From Gonatopus flavifemur (taxonomy: Eukaryota; Arthropoda; Insecta; Hymenoptera; Dryinidae): DNA of 64,000 nucleotides. Every line of letters begins with the position of its first letter. The first letter of the stretch is position 1. The notes under the pieces were generated by a model that was given only the letters and a program-made list of their open reading frames with translations, had not been told where the DNA came from and ran no database searches. This document shows, piece by piece, positions 21,276 to 32,603 of the stretch. Location of the stretch: contig JAFFJZ010000052.1 of assembly GCA_018340375.1 (NCBI GenBank), positions 1,178,001 to 1,242,000 of the forward strand. The letters run 5' to 3'. The translations under genes were made by a program, and so were the position numbers.

Positions 21276-21834
21276 AAGTGAATATTAGTTGACCGATGAG
21301 CTGGCGCTCAAAGCAGCCCATGATTTTGTTACAAACATGTATTGTGCGAGAATTCCCACTCTTTTCAAAATATCATTGTTAGGGAATCGGAACAAAATAG
21401 TTCTTGAAGGCAGGGAAAACTTGCACACAACATATTTAAGGTATCCAACAGAAACTTTTTCTGATAAAACGAGAATTTGTACCATTTGGCATGAAGCTGA
21501 AGATAGTTTCGCAGCAAATATGTTTCAATAACTCTTTAGGATCATTTCATAGACTATCTCGAAGAGATGTCTAATATTCATTCATCATACAACAAGAAGA
21601 GATATTTTCAAAATATCTGATGATAAGTGTTTTTCAGTACTGTACAAGAAATTTTTTAGAGTTTTGTGAAATATCCATCAAAATCATTTCAAAAAATCCT
21701 CCAAGAATATTGAGTCATATCTGATATTATAAAGGTATACTTTGGTCTCCAGAATCACCTATAGGAGAGTATAGTAATTGAATTCTCATTTGATAAGCAA
21801 GTGAAATTATTGCTCTTTGAAGAAATATATGCAC
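21276..21834. other. Gene-free spacer between repeat copies A and B
   Basis: A plus-strand open frame of about 80 codons at 21,289-21,531 has no recognisable motif. Nothing else stands out. Confidence 0.25.
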
Positions 21835-22600
21835 CCGTGGAGGTATTGCCAAGACTGGAGAAAACCCAAGGTTGGCACATGTGTCAGAAATAAACCTCCG
21901 TGAGGAACATTCGGCCCAACATTGCCCCATGATTGTCCCGTTGTTCCCAATAGATAGTCAGTCATGGTAAATTTGATAATATTTTTGAAATGGTCACTAC
22001 ATATGGTACAAGCTTGGAACAAGTGTAAAAATCAAGCATTCGTTGAGAACAATTGTGCCAATATTGCCCACATGAGTGGCATAATGTTTATAAATATTGA
22101 CTGAATTTTGAATTTACAATGGCTGAAGACTTGTGAATAACCATCGGGCCAGGGCTGGCCCGATCTCCCTGCCATAATCAATCCTACAAACTAGTTTTAC
22201 ACACCAAGCTAGATTTTATTGATCTAAGTAAGGATAGAACTTCACTTAATGGTAATAGGATACTTTTAGATGTAATCATACACGGAGATCAACTGACTTT
22301 TAAGAACGTTCTTCGATAATTCATGTACGGTATTCTGAGGGAGAGAGTCATGAACTGAAATATGAATCAATCACTTTTTTCATCCATATCTGCGATCGAA
22401 GGAGCATTGGTTGATGTTTGGTAAATGAGTTGGACCGGGCCTGGCAGAACCACTGGCCCAAGCTTGTCCTGATCTTATCACTCCCAAGCCTGGGCCAAGT
22501 TTGGTAAATTGTTCAAGACAAGTTTCGGCAATTCTAGTGCCAGGCTTGGTCCATCATTAGGCCATTGGTCCATACACACACGGGTTATAACTTGACGCTG
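21835..22600 (+). repeat. Long dispersed repeat, copy B
   Basis: See copy A at 20,340-21,275. Copy B is shorter in the middle and shows about 10-12 per cent differences by eye in the matching ends. It terminates in the same AGGCCATTGGTCCATACACACACGGG-like region, shown here only in part because the ends are not sharply defined. Confidence 0.68.
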
Positions 22601-23489
22601 GAAACAGCTCACAACGCTCAAAGCAGCCCACAATTTTGGACATATCAATCACAAGGAGGTTTAGGAAATAATAATGAACTTATCATTGATCGCAATTAAG
22701 TACAGTGTCAGTGAAGGGTAAATTCAACTTATCTGAAGTTGAAAATGATTTGAAATTGGGAAATGTTGAATCAAAACTGTCAACGACATTCATTCACATC
22801 CTGTGAGTTACATCCTGAGTTTGACGTTGGGAAAAATGACATGAAACCATAGGATTAGAATGAATTTCACTGTGAAATGATATCAAATAGAGAATAATAG
22901 AATTTTGCAGAAATCAATTTTGTGACCTCCAAATTCGAATCCAGTCCTTTAAATTCCAATTCTTCTCTATTCTTAGCAACCACGAATTTCTCGTTGGGTA
23001 GTATTAATAATATTCAAAAAGAGAATCATCTGGAAATAAAACTGAGAATAGAGGTTTGTAGGAATAGAAATATAATCCAGCTTGAATAGAATAACTGGAG
23101 AGGTGAAACTCTTGGAGAGAAGATTTTAGAGGGAATTGTATCTGCAGTTGTTTCAGTCCAGTTGAACTCTAATTATTCTAGATCTAAATCAATTCCTATA
23201 ATCAATATATTATTGCATACGTTCAATTTCCATCAAGTTGATCGTGAATAGTCTGTTTACTCATTCATCAGTGTATATGTACAGTACGAAAGTGAAAAGG
23301 ATAAGCTTTATATGATTGTATTGTTTGTGGAATTTTGGAATTTATGAGGCATACAGTCAATTATAATTCTCATCCACACATTCTGTGCAGGCAGCAGTAT
23401 AGCAGATATCCTACAATTTCCAGTGTAGAGTGCATTGCTGTTGATGTTCTCATCATGATTCGCAGACAAAAGCGAAGCTATTAGTCTAG
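22601..23489. other. Gene-free AT-rich stretch
   Basis: No open frame longer than 60 codons and no repeat or motif that I recognise. Confidence 0.3.
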
Positions 23490-23640
23490 TTATCCGTAGA
23501 TTCTTTCAGAAAATTCTATTCTCTACGCATTTCCAAGAATTTCCACCAACCAGTCGGGACTTTGAGAACTTTTCACGGTAAAACGCGAACATGAAACCAA
23601 CTGCTTGGAAACAACCGATTTCTACGAAAAACTGAGATCA
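23490..23640 (+). repeat. Dispersed repeat also at 54,825-54,970
   Basis: The block runs from TTATCCGTAGATTCTTTCAG to TTTCTACGAAAAACTGAGA and matches 54,825-54,970 in the same orientation (CTACGCATTTCCAAGAAT and GGGACTTTGAGAACTTT are shared). CTACG/CGTAG words recur. The copies differ at roughly one base in seven. Confidence 0.65.
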
Positions 23641-23784
23641 TCATCGGTATGAGTGTTCCCTGCTTAAAGTGTGTGATAAGATATGACAGGAAAATCATTA
23701 TTTTCTACTATCCATCTCATGATATACTATGCGTTCTATAATAAACTGGAACACAAATGATAGGATGTTCATAATATTCAATCA

Positions 23785-23943
23785 TATATATTACTTTATA
23801 CGAATACTTCAGATTTACAATACATAGGGCCTATCATATCTTATATCATATATCATATCTTCAATTATCATTTCAATTATATATATTACTTTATACGAAT
23901 ACTTCGGATTTACAATACATAGGACTTATCATATCTTATAAGT
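23785..23943 (+). repeat. Tandem duplication, period about 96 bp
   Basis: The phrase ATATATTACTTTATACGAAT followed by a TTC(A/G)GATTTACAATACATAGG segment appears at 23,785 and again at 23,881, each followed by CTTATCATATCTTATA-like sequence. The spacer is rich in ATATCAT words. Confidence 0.7.
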
Positions 23944-24207
23944 TACCCGAGATGAAGGAGATTGAATGATACTGATACGTAAACAATTGTAATATGTGTT
24001 GATGCGAAAAACAGAATAACTCAGATTGAAAGGTGCATCATATTTATCAACAAGGCAGTCTATCCGAAATGATGTTATACATAGGAAACCGAACTGAAGT
24101 CACATTCTGTGTTAAAAAAGGAGTACTGAACCCCATCATGATTTATCAGATACTGCGTAAGCGTCAAACGGCTGTGGTAGTTTATAATATGTGACATCAA
24201 TGAGCCC

Positions 24208-24878
24208 TATGACAATGTTTGTGATATAGCAGAAGTAGTTTTGCTATGATAAGCTATCATATTAGTCGCAATTTATTTCCACGTTGTTTGATGTATAACA
24301 TTCATCTGCGCGGGCCCAACCAGTATCAGGCCTATGATAATCTATATGGTTAAGGAGAATAGGATTCTATCATATTTTATGAGCTTCCACGGAAAGACCA
24401 AATGGGTGGTTGTTTCGATAATATCCGTCGGAAGGAGTTCGTATGACAATGTTTGCGATATAGCGAAAGTAGTTTCGCTATGATAAGCGATCATATTAAT
24501 CGCAATTCGTTCCTATGCAGTTTTGTGATGTGGTAACATTCATCCGCGCAGGTGCAACGAGTATCAGGCCTATGGTATTGTATAATGTTGGGAAGAATAG
24601 GATTCTATCATACCTTATGAGCTTTTAATGAAAGCCCTAATGGGGGTTGTTTCAATAATATTCGTCGGAAGGGGGTCCTATGACAATGTTTGCGATATAG
24701 CGGAAGTAGTTTCGCTATGATAAGCTATCATATTAATCGCAATTCGTTCCTATGCAGTTTTGTGATGTATAACATTCATCCGCGCGGACCCAACCAGTAT
24801 CAGGCCTATGATAATCTATATGGTCAAGGAGAATGGGATTCTATCATATTTTATGAGCTTTCACGGAAAGGCCAAATG
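24208..24878 (+). repeat. Satellite array, unit about 235 bp, left part
   Basis: Three consecutive units start at about 24,208, 24,441 and 24,678 with TATGACAATGTTTG(C/T)GATATAG and share GCTATGATAAGC, TATCAGGCCTATG and GGATTCTATCATA. The third unit stops after GGCCAAATG at 24,878. Its missing continuation (GGGTGGTTGTTTC...) is found at 40,970, so the array was interrupted by an insertion. Confidence 0.85.
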
Positions 24879-24889
24879 CCCAAGAAACA

Positions 24890-25160
24890 CCGCAGGTCTT
24901 GGAGACATCCAAGAGATATCTTCAGGAAGACATCTTTTAGAAACGTCGAGAAGATGTCTTCGAGACATCTAAAAGACATCTCACTGAAGACATCTCCAAG
25001 ATATATCGCAATGATATCTTTTAGACATCTTCCATAAATGTCGAAAACATATCTCGAAGGTATTCCGAAAAGACATCTTTTAGATGTCTATCAAGCATGG
25101 TCTAAAAGACATCTTGGAACAATTTCTAAATGATATCTTTTACATGTCTCGAGAATTATG
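24890..25160. repeat. Left subterminal array of GACATCTTTTAGA words
   Basis: At least twelve copies of a word close to GACATCTTTTAGA or its complement TCTAAAAGATGTC occur, in both orientations and irregularly spaced. Arrays like this next to transposon ends often act as transposase-binding sites in CACTA-like elements. An open frame of 115 codons at 24,690-25,037 crosses satellite and array and is not a gene. Confidence 0.65.
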
Positions 25161-25370
25161 TCAAAGGTAGCATGAATATCGTACCATATTCCTTGTTTGG
25201 AACGCGGAGTGTTCCATTTCCGTGGTTTCACTTTCTGCGCGACGACAAGCCAAAATTAACTACACTGTTAAAAATTTCTTGAAATTTCATGTACTTTTCA
25301 ATATTTCACAACTGAAATGACTTGTCGTGCACATGTTATTGAAATTTCACGTCTTTGTACATGAAACGTA

Positions 25371-25508
25371 GGATGGGGGCCGAATCAACGAAAGGACAAA
25401 TCAACGAAACCATTGGTTGAAAAGGAAGAGATGTATAATGTATGATGTCTCATTCTTTCCAACTAACGGTTTCGTTGATTTGGTTTTTCGTTGATTTGGC
25501 TCCCATCC
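25371..25508. mobile_element. 138-bp palindromic miniature element flanked by TA
   Basis: The ends GGATGGGGGCCGAATCAACG and, on the minus strand, GGATGGGAGCCAAATCAACG extend into arms of about 50 bp with repeated CAAATCAACGAAA. TA flanks both sides (25,369-25,370 and 25,509-25,510), as for Tc1/mariner-mobilised elements. It is non-coding. Confidence 0.82.
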
Positions 25509-26037
25509 TAAACGTAAGATTAATGTACATATAATGAAACAAACTTAGAGAGGTGAAGTTCTTGAAATTTGAATCGTTTATTGAAACGAACCTGGGTTGA
25601 GGTGAAATAGTAATTTATAGTTGGGTATGATAAAATATTTTAATGTGACAAGCTATGGAATTTGCGACTGGAAGTTCATGATGGATTTATGAAATTATTT
25701 GACTTGGTTGACAGATGTGAGGTTATGTTATTGAGATCAACACATAAACGTGAATAATTAGGTTTATCATTCAGAAACAAAAAAATGAATTATTTTAGTG
25801 AAATGTGCGGTCGTTCTTCAGTCATTGATCAGAATACATATCGAAAACATTCATTATTGAGTCAAAACAGAATGATTGAATCAGTTATAGTTGTTGTGAA
25901 ATGGTGGAAATCATAACTTGTGGGTTCGTTGACAATGATTCTACTGAAGTACTGGAATCAACATTTCTAAAAAAACTTGAAGGTCTCATTCATTTTGTGA
26001 TAATATGAGCCATGAAGGACTCATTTGATTGAAAATA

Positions 26038-27327
26038 CAGGTTGGTTGAAAGGTTTCTGCGCTCGAAATAAAAGAATACTGTTTTTGTTACGAAATATAT
26101 TTCTTCATTCAATATAATCTCCTAGAAGCTCAATACACTTGTTCCAATGATCTTCCAATAATTTTATCCCATCCTTATAATGGTTTTCCGGAAGCTCTGC
26201 AAAATAACTGTCTACAGCTGCTATGGCCTCTTCATTCGACGAAAAATGCTTTCCACGAAGGAATTGTTTGAGATATCTGAAGAGATAGTAGTCGCTAGGA
26301 GCCAAATCTGGCGAATACGGTGGATGTTCAAGCAATTCATACTTGAGTTCTTTGAATTTAGCCATCGTCAAAACACTTTTGTGAGCAGGTGCATTATCTT
26401 GATGGAAAATGATTTTTTTCTTCTTGAAACTAAGTCTTTTCTCACGAATTTTTTCATCCAGCTGATCCAAAAGGCTGCAGTATTATTCGGAGTTGATTGT
26501 TCTACGTTTCTGAAGATAATCAATGAACAAAATTCCTTTTGCATCCCAAAAAACTGATGCCATAACCTTCTTTGCTGATCGTTGTGACTCCACCTGCTTT
26601 GGAGCTGAACAACCAGCTTCGGTCCACTGTAAACGTTCTTGTTTCAATTTAGGATCATGGTGGTAGATCCAAGTCTCATCCATAGTTATGAAACGACGCA
26701 AGAAGTCGGTTTTATTCTGCTTAAAACGCTCCAAATTACGCTGAGAAATTTGTTTTCGATCCAGTTTTTGTTGAATTGTTAACGTGTGCGGCACTAACTT
26801 TCCAAACAGTTTTTTCATACGTAATTCTCCATGTAAAATATGGAGTACTCGTTCGTCTGAGATGTCTATGGCATTAGCAATTTCACGCTTAGTCAAACTT
26901 GGATCTTCACTAACCATATTATGTACATGCTCAATGATTTCTGCTGTGGTTGCAGTTTTTGGTCGTCCTTCGCGTGGATCGTCTTCAAGGCTAGTACGAC
27001 CACGTTTAAATTCACCAGCCCAAAATTCAACGGTGCGTTTCGAAGTTGAAGACTCCTTATACACTTCTAACAATTGTTCATAAATTTCCTCTGCTTTTAA
27101 ACCCTTCAAAACAAAGAATCTAATGACTGCACGATATTGAATTTTTTCCATATTGAGAAAAATCAATGACACGTCAACTTCAAATGGCTTGTAAACAAAG
27201 AATGAATTGACAGAATGACTTGTAACTTCGCATGTGTTCTCAGGACAGATATACCAACTTGAGAAAAAAAAGTTCTGAGCTAGCAGTGCTATCTCTTGGT
27301 GAGCGCAGGAACTTTTCAACCAACCTG
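26038..27327 (-). mobile_element. Full-length mariner transposon
   Basis: The 1,290-bp element begins CAGGTTGGTTGAAAGGTTTC and, read from the other end, CAGGTTGGTTGAAAAGTTCC; the inverted ends match at about 25 of 27 positions. TA flanks both ends (26,036-26,037 and 27,328-27,329). The right arm at about 39,990 has the unoccupied target, ATATTTCAG in reverse complement, with a single TA. Length, ends and target fit mariner exactly. Confidence 0.96.
26105..27151 (-). pseudogene. Mariner transposase with a single nonsense codon
   Basis: I choose the Met at 27,151 (MEKIQYRAVIRFFVLKG), as in mariner proteins of about 345 residues; the upstream 56 codons of the open frame lie in the untranslated end. 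Two HTH modules (RTVEFWAGEFKRGR, then GRP motif EGRPKTATT) are followed by the D,D34D core: MDETWIYHHDP, HQDNAPAHKS and YSPDLAPSDYYLF. A TAA at 26,483-26,485 replaces what is normally a Tyr codon, about 15 residues before the second-Asp region; the frame is otherwise open to the stop at 26,105. This makes 348 codons with one lesion, so loss of function is recent relative to the other relics here. Confidence 0.95.
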
Positions 27328-27758
27328 TATTTCAGAAGAGTAGAGAAATGAATTTGAAAAACTTGGATCATTCACTTGGAGCGCATCGGATGGTTCCACT
27401 CTTCAAGTTGAAGAGTACTATTGAAGTTGAAATTTGGAAACTGCTTGTAAAATTCTCATTTTGTCCCGTGAATTTCTCGTTAGGGTGGTGATATACTGGT
27501 GGAAAGAGTTCCAGGGTTGGGTGGAATCTATATCGATCAGAAAAATCCAAATCGTGTTGAAAAAATCAGAACATCTGCCAGCTTTGCTTGCGTCTCTTGC
27601 GTAAGGAGTGAAATTTTTTCTATCAAAGCAAATCGAGGTAATCAGAGACACATATAAAAATGAGTGAATTCAAGTGGATATGAAGTGAAATAAGGAAAAG
27701 TATCAATTGAAATCCATTGTTTACCATGAAAATGTTAAAAAATACGGAGAGACTATAA

Positions 27759-27957
27759 GGGATCCAACTTGTCTCCCAATATTTTTGTTCCAACAATTTT
27801 ATATGATGTTCCTACGAATAGATGTTATTACATACCAATATGTTTACAGAACAGGCTCAAGAACCATGTTTCTGAACTCATCAGTAAAAAAATACACAGA
27901 GGCACATAATACAAGATTGTCGAAACAAAAATATTGGAAGACAACCAGTTAGATCCC
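27759..27957. mobile_element. 199-bp miniature element in the left arm only
   Basis: The ends GGGATCCAAC and, on the minus strand, GGGATCTAAC lead into inverted arms of about 45 bp that share TCCAATATTTTTGTT-like sequence. The right arm at about 39,570 runs through without it, so it inserted after the arms formed. It is non-coding. Confidence 0.72.
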
Positions 27958-28253
27958 CCGGGAAAAAAAATTCCATATGTGGACCCATATATGGATTCAT
28001 ATATGCATTCATATATGAGCATATATGGTCATATATGAAAGTGGGGAATCTATCAGCATTACTCTCACTTTTCTTTCCTTTGTTTTTTTATCACATTCCA
28101 TGTAAAATTGTGACATTTTTTTGTCCATTCATGGATGTATATGATAATGTATGATTGGAAACGATCACATATGGCCATATACAGTCTCATTCATACATGA
28201 TCATATATGGCCAAGGTCCATATATGGGGCAAAATTTCCCAAGCGTACCAGCT
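27958..28253. repeat. CATATATG word array, left arm copy
   Basis: About twelve CATATATG or CATATATGG words, many self-complementary, lie between CCCGGGAAA and a TTTCCCAAG boundary. The counterpart in the right arm is 39,425-39,572, so the array belonged to the inverted-repeat element before its later insertions, and it has changed length since. Confidence 0.7.
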
Positions 28254-29007
28254 CAAAAATTTTTACCTCCTCAATCTGTTTGAAGTTTCACTGAAATGTA
28301 ATGCTAGTGAGTGACTTTTAATTCTATGAATCATTTTGCTCTGGTACCTCTGATTATCAAACTACAGGGGTCCAAAATTCACAGATTGCGTTGAATCAAC
28401 TCTTTTGAAGATATAATTTCTTAAGCTACATTTTTTTATAAAATTATTTTTGATATTGTTTTTTGTAGCTTTTTTTCTGTTCTTCACAATGGCGTGAACT
28501 GTTTTTGTGAGGAAACATTTTTCCCAACAAATTTAGCGGGTGTAGAGTTATTTTTGCATTTTTTTTCAATTTCGACAATTTGGAAATTTTTTCGAAATAG
28601 CTCATCTGAGAGCTGGATTTTCAGCTTCAAAATCGTGTAGGAGGAATTATGGAAAGAAAATTTGATCTGGCATTCGCAACGGTTCAAAGCGCGCGTGTCG
28701 CATATTCCTATTATCTCCTGATACGGTCCGTCATACCGTTGACGTGGAATACAAGTGGAATGAACTGTTTTTCAATAAAATATGATTTTTCAATCATGCC
28801 AATGATTTCATACAATTTCACCGTACCCTTATATCATCAAACTACATCAATAACAGCTCTTGAAATTATGGAACATAGTAATGAATAAATATACATATGA
28901 TAAATATGGAATAATTCTGCTCTCTAGAAAACACGCTGGCTTTCCTCCTGCATAACCCACACACTTCTGCATCGGGAAAAATGTTAGGAAACTTTCGTTG
29001 TAGACTC
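28254..29007. other. Inner part of the left arm and junction with the Gypsy element
   Basis: From 28,254 to 28,922 this matches 38,741-39,424 in reverse complement. The plus-strand frame 28,649-28,888 has a counterpart frame in the right arm with similar text, but neither has a recognised motif. From 28,922 to 29,007 the sequence is unique and ends in ACTC, the Gypsy target site. Confidence 0.45.
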
Positions 29008-29562
29008 TGTGAGATATACATGTACATATACATAGATGTATATACGTTTATACATATACATACCGTGAATCACAAAACGTAATAAAAATAGGTAAATCAA
29101 ATAGCCCGCTCATGAGAGCATGGATGTAATCGGCCAAGAATATGTATGAGTGGCAACACTGCCTCAGAAACATATAATATAAAAGGGGAGAGCAGGATGA
29201 ATCCCTCTTTTTCCTCAAGCAACGATCTTCGCTATTACAAGGACGAAAGCTAAACGATTCACTTGGCACGGATGGGCTTTGGTTTTCAATATTATCACTG
29301 GTGGTTTCAATATTCTATACCTTATAACGAAAGATAAGTTTATTTCATTAATATCTAAAAGTAAATTCATGATTTAAATACATTTTGAAAGAGTTAATAT
29401 CTTTTGAAATTATTAATCATCATCTCTATAATTCATTTCTAATAGCTAGCTCGCTCGGCTTGTGAGCGAAGGAAACGGGCTCTTGAATAATTGTTATGTA
29501 TATTTGAAAATCAATGCAGAATAAATTCATCATTATATAAATAATAATATAGGAATCTTTCA
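29008..29562 (+). mobile_element. Gypsy 5' LTR
   Basis: The LTR starts TGTGAGATATAC and ends ATCTTTCA. It contains TATAAAAGG at 29,178-29,186, a plausible TATA box, and AATAAA at about 29,521. The internal sequence starts ATTGACACCCAACAAGGGG; I could not assign this primer-binding site to a tRNA. Confidence 0.93.
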
Positions 29563-29756
29563 ATTGACACCCAACAAGGGGATGAAAACAACATTTTTTT
29601 TCTTTCTCTCAATACATTGAAGAATTGATATAGAATTTTCATTCAGTTTTCATAGAATTTGAATATAGAATTTCGCCAGGAAAGTATTAATACATTAGTT
29701 GGAAAATTATCTGAACTCATAAGATATTGATGAAGAATTATCATTAATAATATACG

Positions 29757-31067
29757 ATGCATAGGACACCACCACATGGAAGAGAAGCAAGAGTACACGA
29801 AGGAAATGTAAATAATGAGGAAAGAGATGATGACATTCTTGAGAATGGGCAACTACGTGACTATCACTTAGAACGACGAGAAAGACAAAGAGATGATCAA
29901 CATATCGACAACGTCGGAGATCGAGATGTAAATAACATACAAGTGCCGATAGCAACTATCAACGGATTAATACGAAATATACAAGGTAACCAGATTGATC
30001 TGAAGTTGCCTGTATTTGATAATGAAATGGTTCATAATCCAATGACATATATGGATGATTTGGAGCGTTTTATTGGAATCAAAAGTATATCTGAAGAATA
30101 CTCTTCGAATCTTGTGGAAAGCACGTTAGAAGGTGGAGCAAAGATTTGGTGGGAAATAAATTATTTCAAATCCAATAATTTCCAAACATTCAAAGATCAT
30201 TTCTTGGCAGAGTTTCATTCTATTCCGGTACGTGTAAAATGAAAGAATCAATGGATAAATAAAAAATATAACCCAAAAGAAGGTAATTTACAACAATACT
30301 TTTTGAAACAAATGAAAACTGCTGGAAATTTGTTGCCTATTATGACTGATTTCTAAATAAATTATACTATTGTGCAGCAATTACCGAATAGAATAAAAGA
30401 AAATTTAGCCACATGTGATTTCAGTAATACACAAATCATCTTACAAGCTTTATCTCAATTTCATATGAATTTCGAGGGAAAACAAACAGATAGGTATAGA
30501 AATGACAATAAATGGCAACAAAAACCATATTATGTGCAAAATATGTATTCTAGAGCGCGAGAAAATTCTTCAAGATTCAATAACAGACAAAGATATCAAT
30601 ATACAAATGTCGGTCATAGAGAAAGATTCGTACTAAATATAAGTGAGCAGAGATCTCAATATGATTTTTCATACGGAAGACCTCAAGAATATCGATACCA
30701 GGAGGGAAATAAACGAACGTATTTTGATCAAAATCAACAGCGATATTCAAATATAAATCAATATCCAAATGTTCGTCAAATTCATAGCTCATCTCAATAT
30801 CATAACAAAAATGATGATTGTAATTGTTCATATAATATAAATTTAGAACAGAGAAATCAATTGAGAACTGCTCACAATGTCAATAGAAATGGAACTCATA
30901 ACATCCAAAGACAACAAAATTGCTCACGAAATGAAATTGATTCTTCCTCTATGAACGAAATTCCAGATAGAATATTCGAAAATAGAATGAATATAGGGAG
31001 AAAAAATAGACGACTGGAAACTGATGTTCAATTACAATCTTCTCAAGTGAATGAAAATTCAAACTAA
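29757..31067 (+). pseudogene. Gypsy gag
   Basis: Two open parts in the same frame (29,757-30,242 and 30,372-31,067) are separated by a TGA at 30,240 and a TAA at 30,354. The first has a capsid-like region with LPVFDNE, MTYMDDLERFIG and AKIWWEIN, then FQTFKDHFLAEF; the second has LPNRIKENLATCDF and a long Asn-, Gln-, Arg- and Tyr-rich tail. No CCHC zinc knuckle is visible; the basic tail may take its role. The frame ends at TAA 31,065 and the text continues in the -1 frame into protease. Confidence 0.82.
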
Positions 31068-32597
31068 AGAAAAACACGGTGGAAAGAGATCCGCCATCGT
31101 GTTGTGAATATGATGATTCAAGGGAGGATCTTGCAGATAGGATTGAAAATGGAGAGAAAGAAAATATTGAGGAATCACTTAATGATATAGAGAAAATAGG
31201 CTCTTGTCCGGTTTTGAGGGTGGTGTGACGGTTCGTATAACGTTTGAGAGAAGAGAGAGATCGTTACCCCACAGGTAACGATAGTATTGAGGGGAGAGGA
31301 GAAGGGGAAAGAGTGATTGCCGGTATCACGGAGAAGGAAATAGTTCTCTTGGTCGTCAGCCTTCCTAGAAGACGGATGTGGAATTGGAAAAAAATGAAGA
31401 ATATTTGAAAGAACACGTGGCCACGTATATTGGAAAGGACCAAACCACATCCGATCAATAACAAAGAAAACCAATATTCATGGGACCGAAAGGCCAAGAG
31501 TGTGGACCATTCCACCAAGGCAAAAAGATAAGTCGACTAGTTTTATGATTATATATTAGCGTGCACGCAAGACATTGGATTCTCTTTCTCTTCTCTCTCC
31601 CCATCGCGCGTATCAAATGACAGATAAAAATCTTATTCTTCTATTCAACTGAAAAGGTTTAATCTCCTATTGACGTGAAAATAATAGGTGTGAGCTACCG
31701 ACTCGGCTTGTGAGTTGTGTATATATATGAACATCGAATCTGTATGATTTATTCCATGTCAATTTTGAATATATTGTTTTAAGACGTTAACTTAAATTAT
31801 TTCATCCATTTCATTTCCATTTTAGTATTAAAATTTCATGAATTCACTCTACAGAATATGAAAGAATAAAAAAGTGACAATTCGAAGGAAAACGAATTGT
31901 TACAGTGGATATATTCAATCAACGTTATGAAGCTTTGTTGGATACAGGAAGTCGAATATCCTGTATTTCTGAGGAATTGTACAAATATTTGATTTCTGAA
32001 CATTCGATAATGACATTACTAGTCAATAATATCATGGCAACAACAGCTATAGGAAAGAAAACATATCCTATAAAAATTCAAACATTAATAGATGTCAAAT
32101 TCGGAAAACGCATGAGCCAATCAATTCTTCTAGTAATTCCCAGCTTGACGAATGATGTAATTTCAGGGAATAATTGGATGAGCCATGATAGAATTATTCT
32201 TGATTATGGAAAAAAAATGATAACCATGAATGATGCTCCTTTAGAAAATGAGATAGTAGTGTTTGATAATAATCGAGTAGAAAGAATAATATCAACAATT
32301 CACGCAGGAAAAATGTATGTGATGATAGGACGAATAAAATTAGATAATGTAAGTGAAAAGGAAACGAAAAACCAAAAAACAGAAGAAGATGAGCAAATAA
32401 CAATTAGTCATGAAGAGCTGAAAGAGAAAAGAAGTGATGAATGTATGTTTGATCAAAATTTGAGAAAAAATACAAAACTGAATGTGAGTTGTGTAGATTT
32501 AGAATTACATAAAAACAAAGGAAGTGAAAGATTGAAAAATACATACCAAAATACCAATTTGATAAATTTAACAGGAGAGGAAATTGAACAGCAATGA
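31068..32597 (+). pseudogene. Gypsy protease region, split by a solo LTR
   Basis: From 31,070 the -1 frame reads CCEYDDSRED and IGSCPVLR, then is interrupted at 31,223. On the far side of the solo LTR it resumes in the same frame with VDIFNQRYEALLDTGSRIS, where LLDTGS holds the protease catalytic Asp, and later VISGNNWMSH. The rest (to 32,597) is a charged, low-complexity segment before RT with a stop at 32,595. Confidence 0.85.
31224..31904. mobile_element. 681-bp solo LTR nested in the Gypsy element
   Basis: The block starts TGTGACGGTTCG and ends GAATTGTTACA. It is flanked by GTGG on both sides (31,220-31,223 and 31,905-31,908), and removing it with one GTGG restores an uninterrupted protease reading frame. 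It is not related to the host element's own LTRs. It has no coding capacity. Confidence 0.92.
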
Positions 32598-32603
32598 AAT
32601 GAA

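Larger units (their letters stand above)
25712..28922 (+). repeat. Left arm of a long inverted repeat
   Basis: Starting TTGACAGATGTGAGG, this arm is the reverse complement of 38,741-40,302 over its whole non-inserted length: for example GTTATAGTTGTTGTGAAATG, GGAGCGCATC.GATGGTTCCAC, TGGTACCTCTG.TTATCAAAC and CGCATATTCCTATTATCTCC. It carries a mariner (26,038-27,327) and a miniature element (27,759-27,957) that the right arm lacks. The arms look about 85-90 per cent identical. Confidence 0.88.

Noticed and set aside
24690..25037. 115-codon open frame
   Set aside because: It crosses the junction between satellite and the GACATC word array, so it cannot be an ancestral gene.
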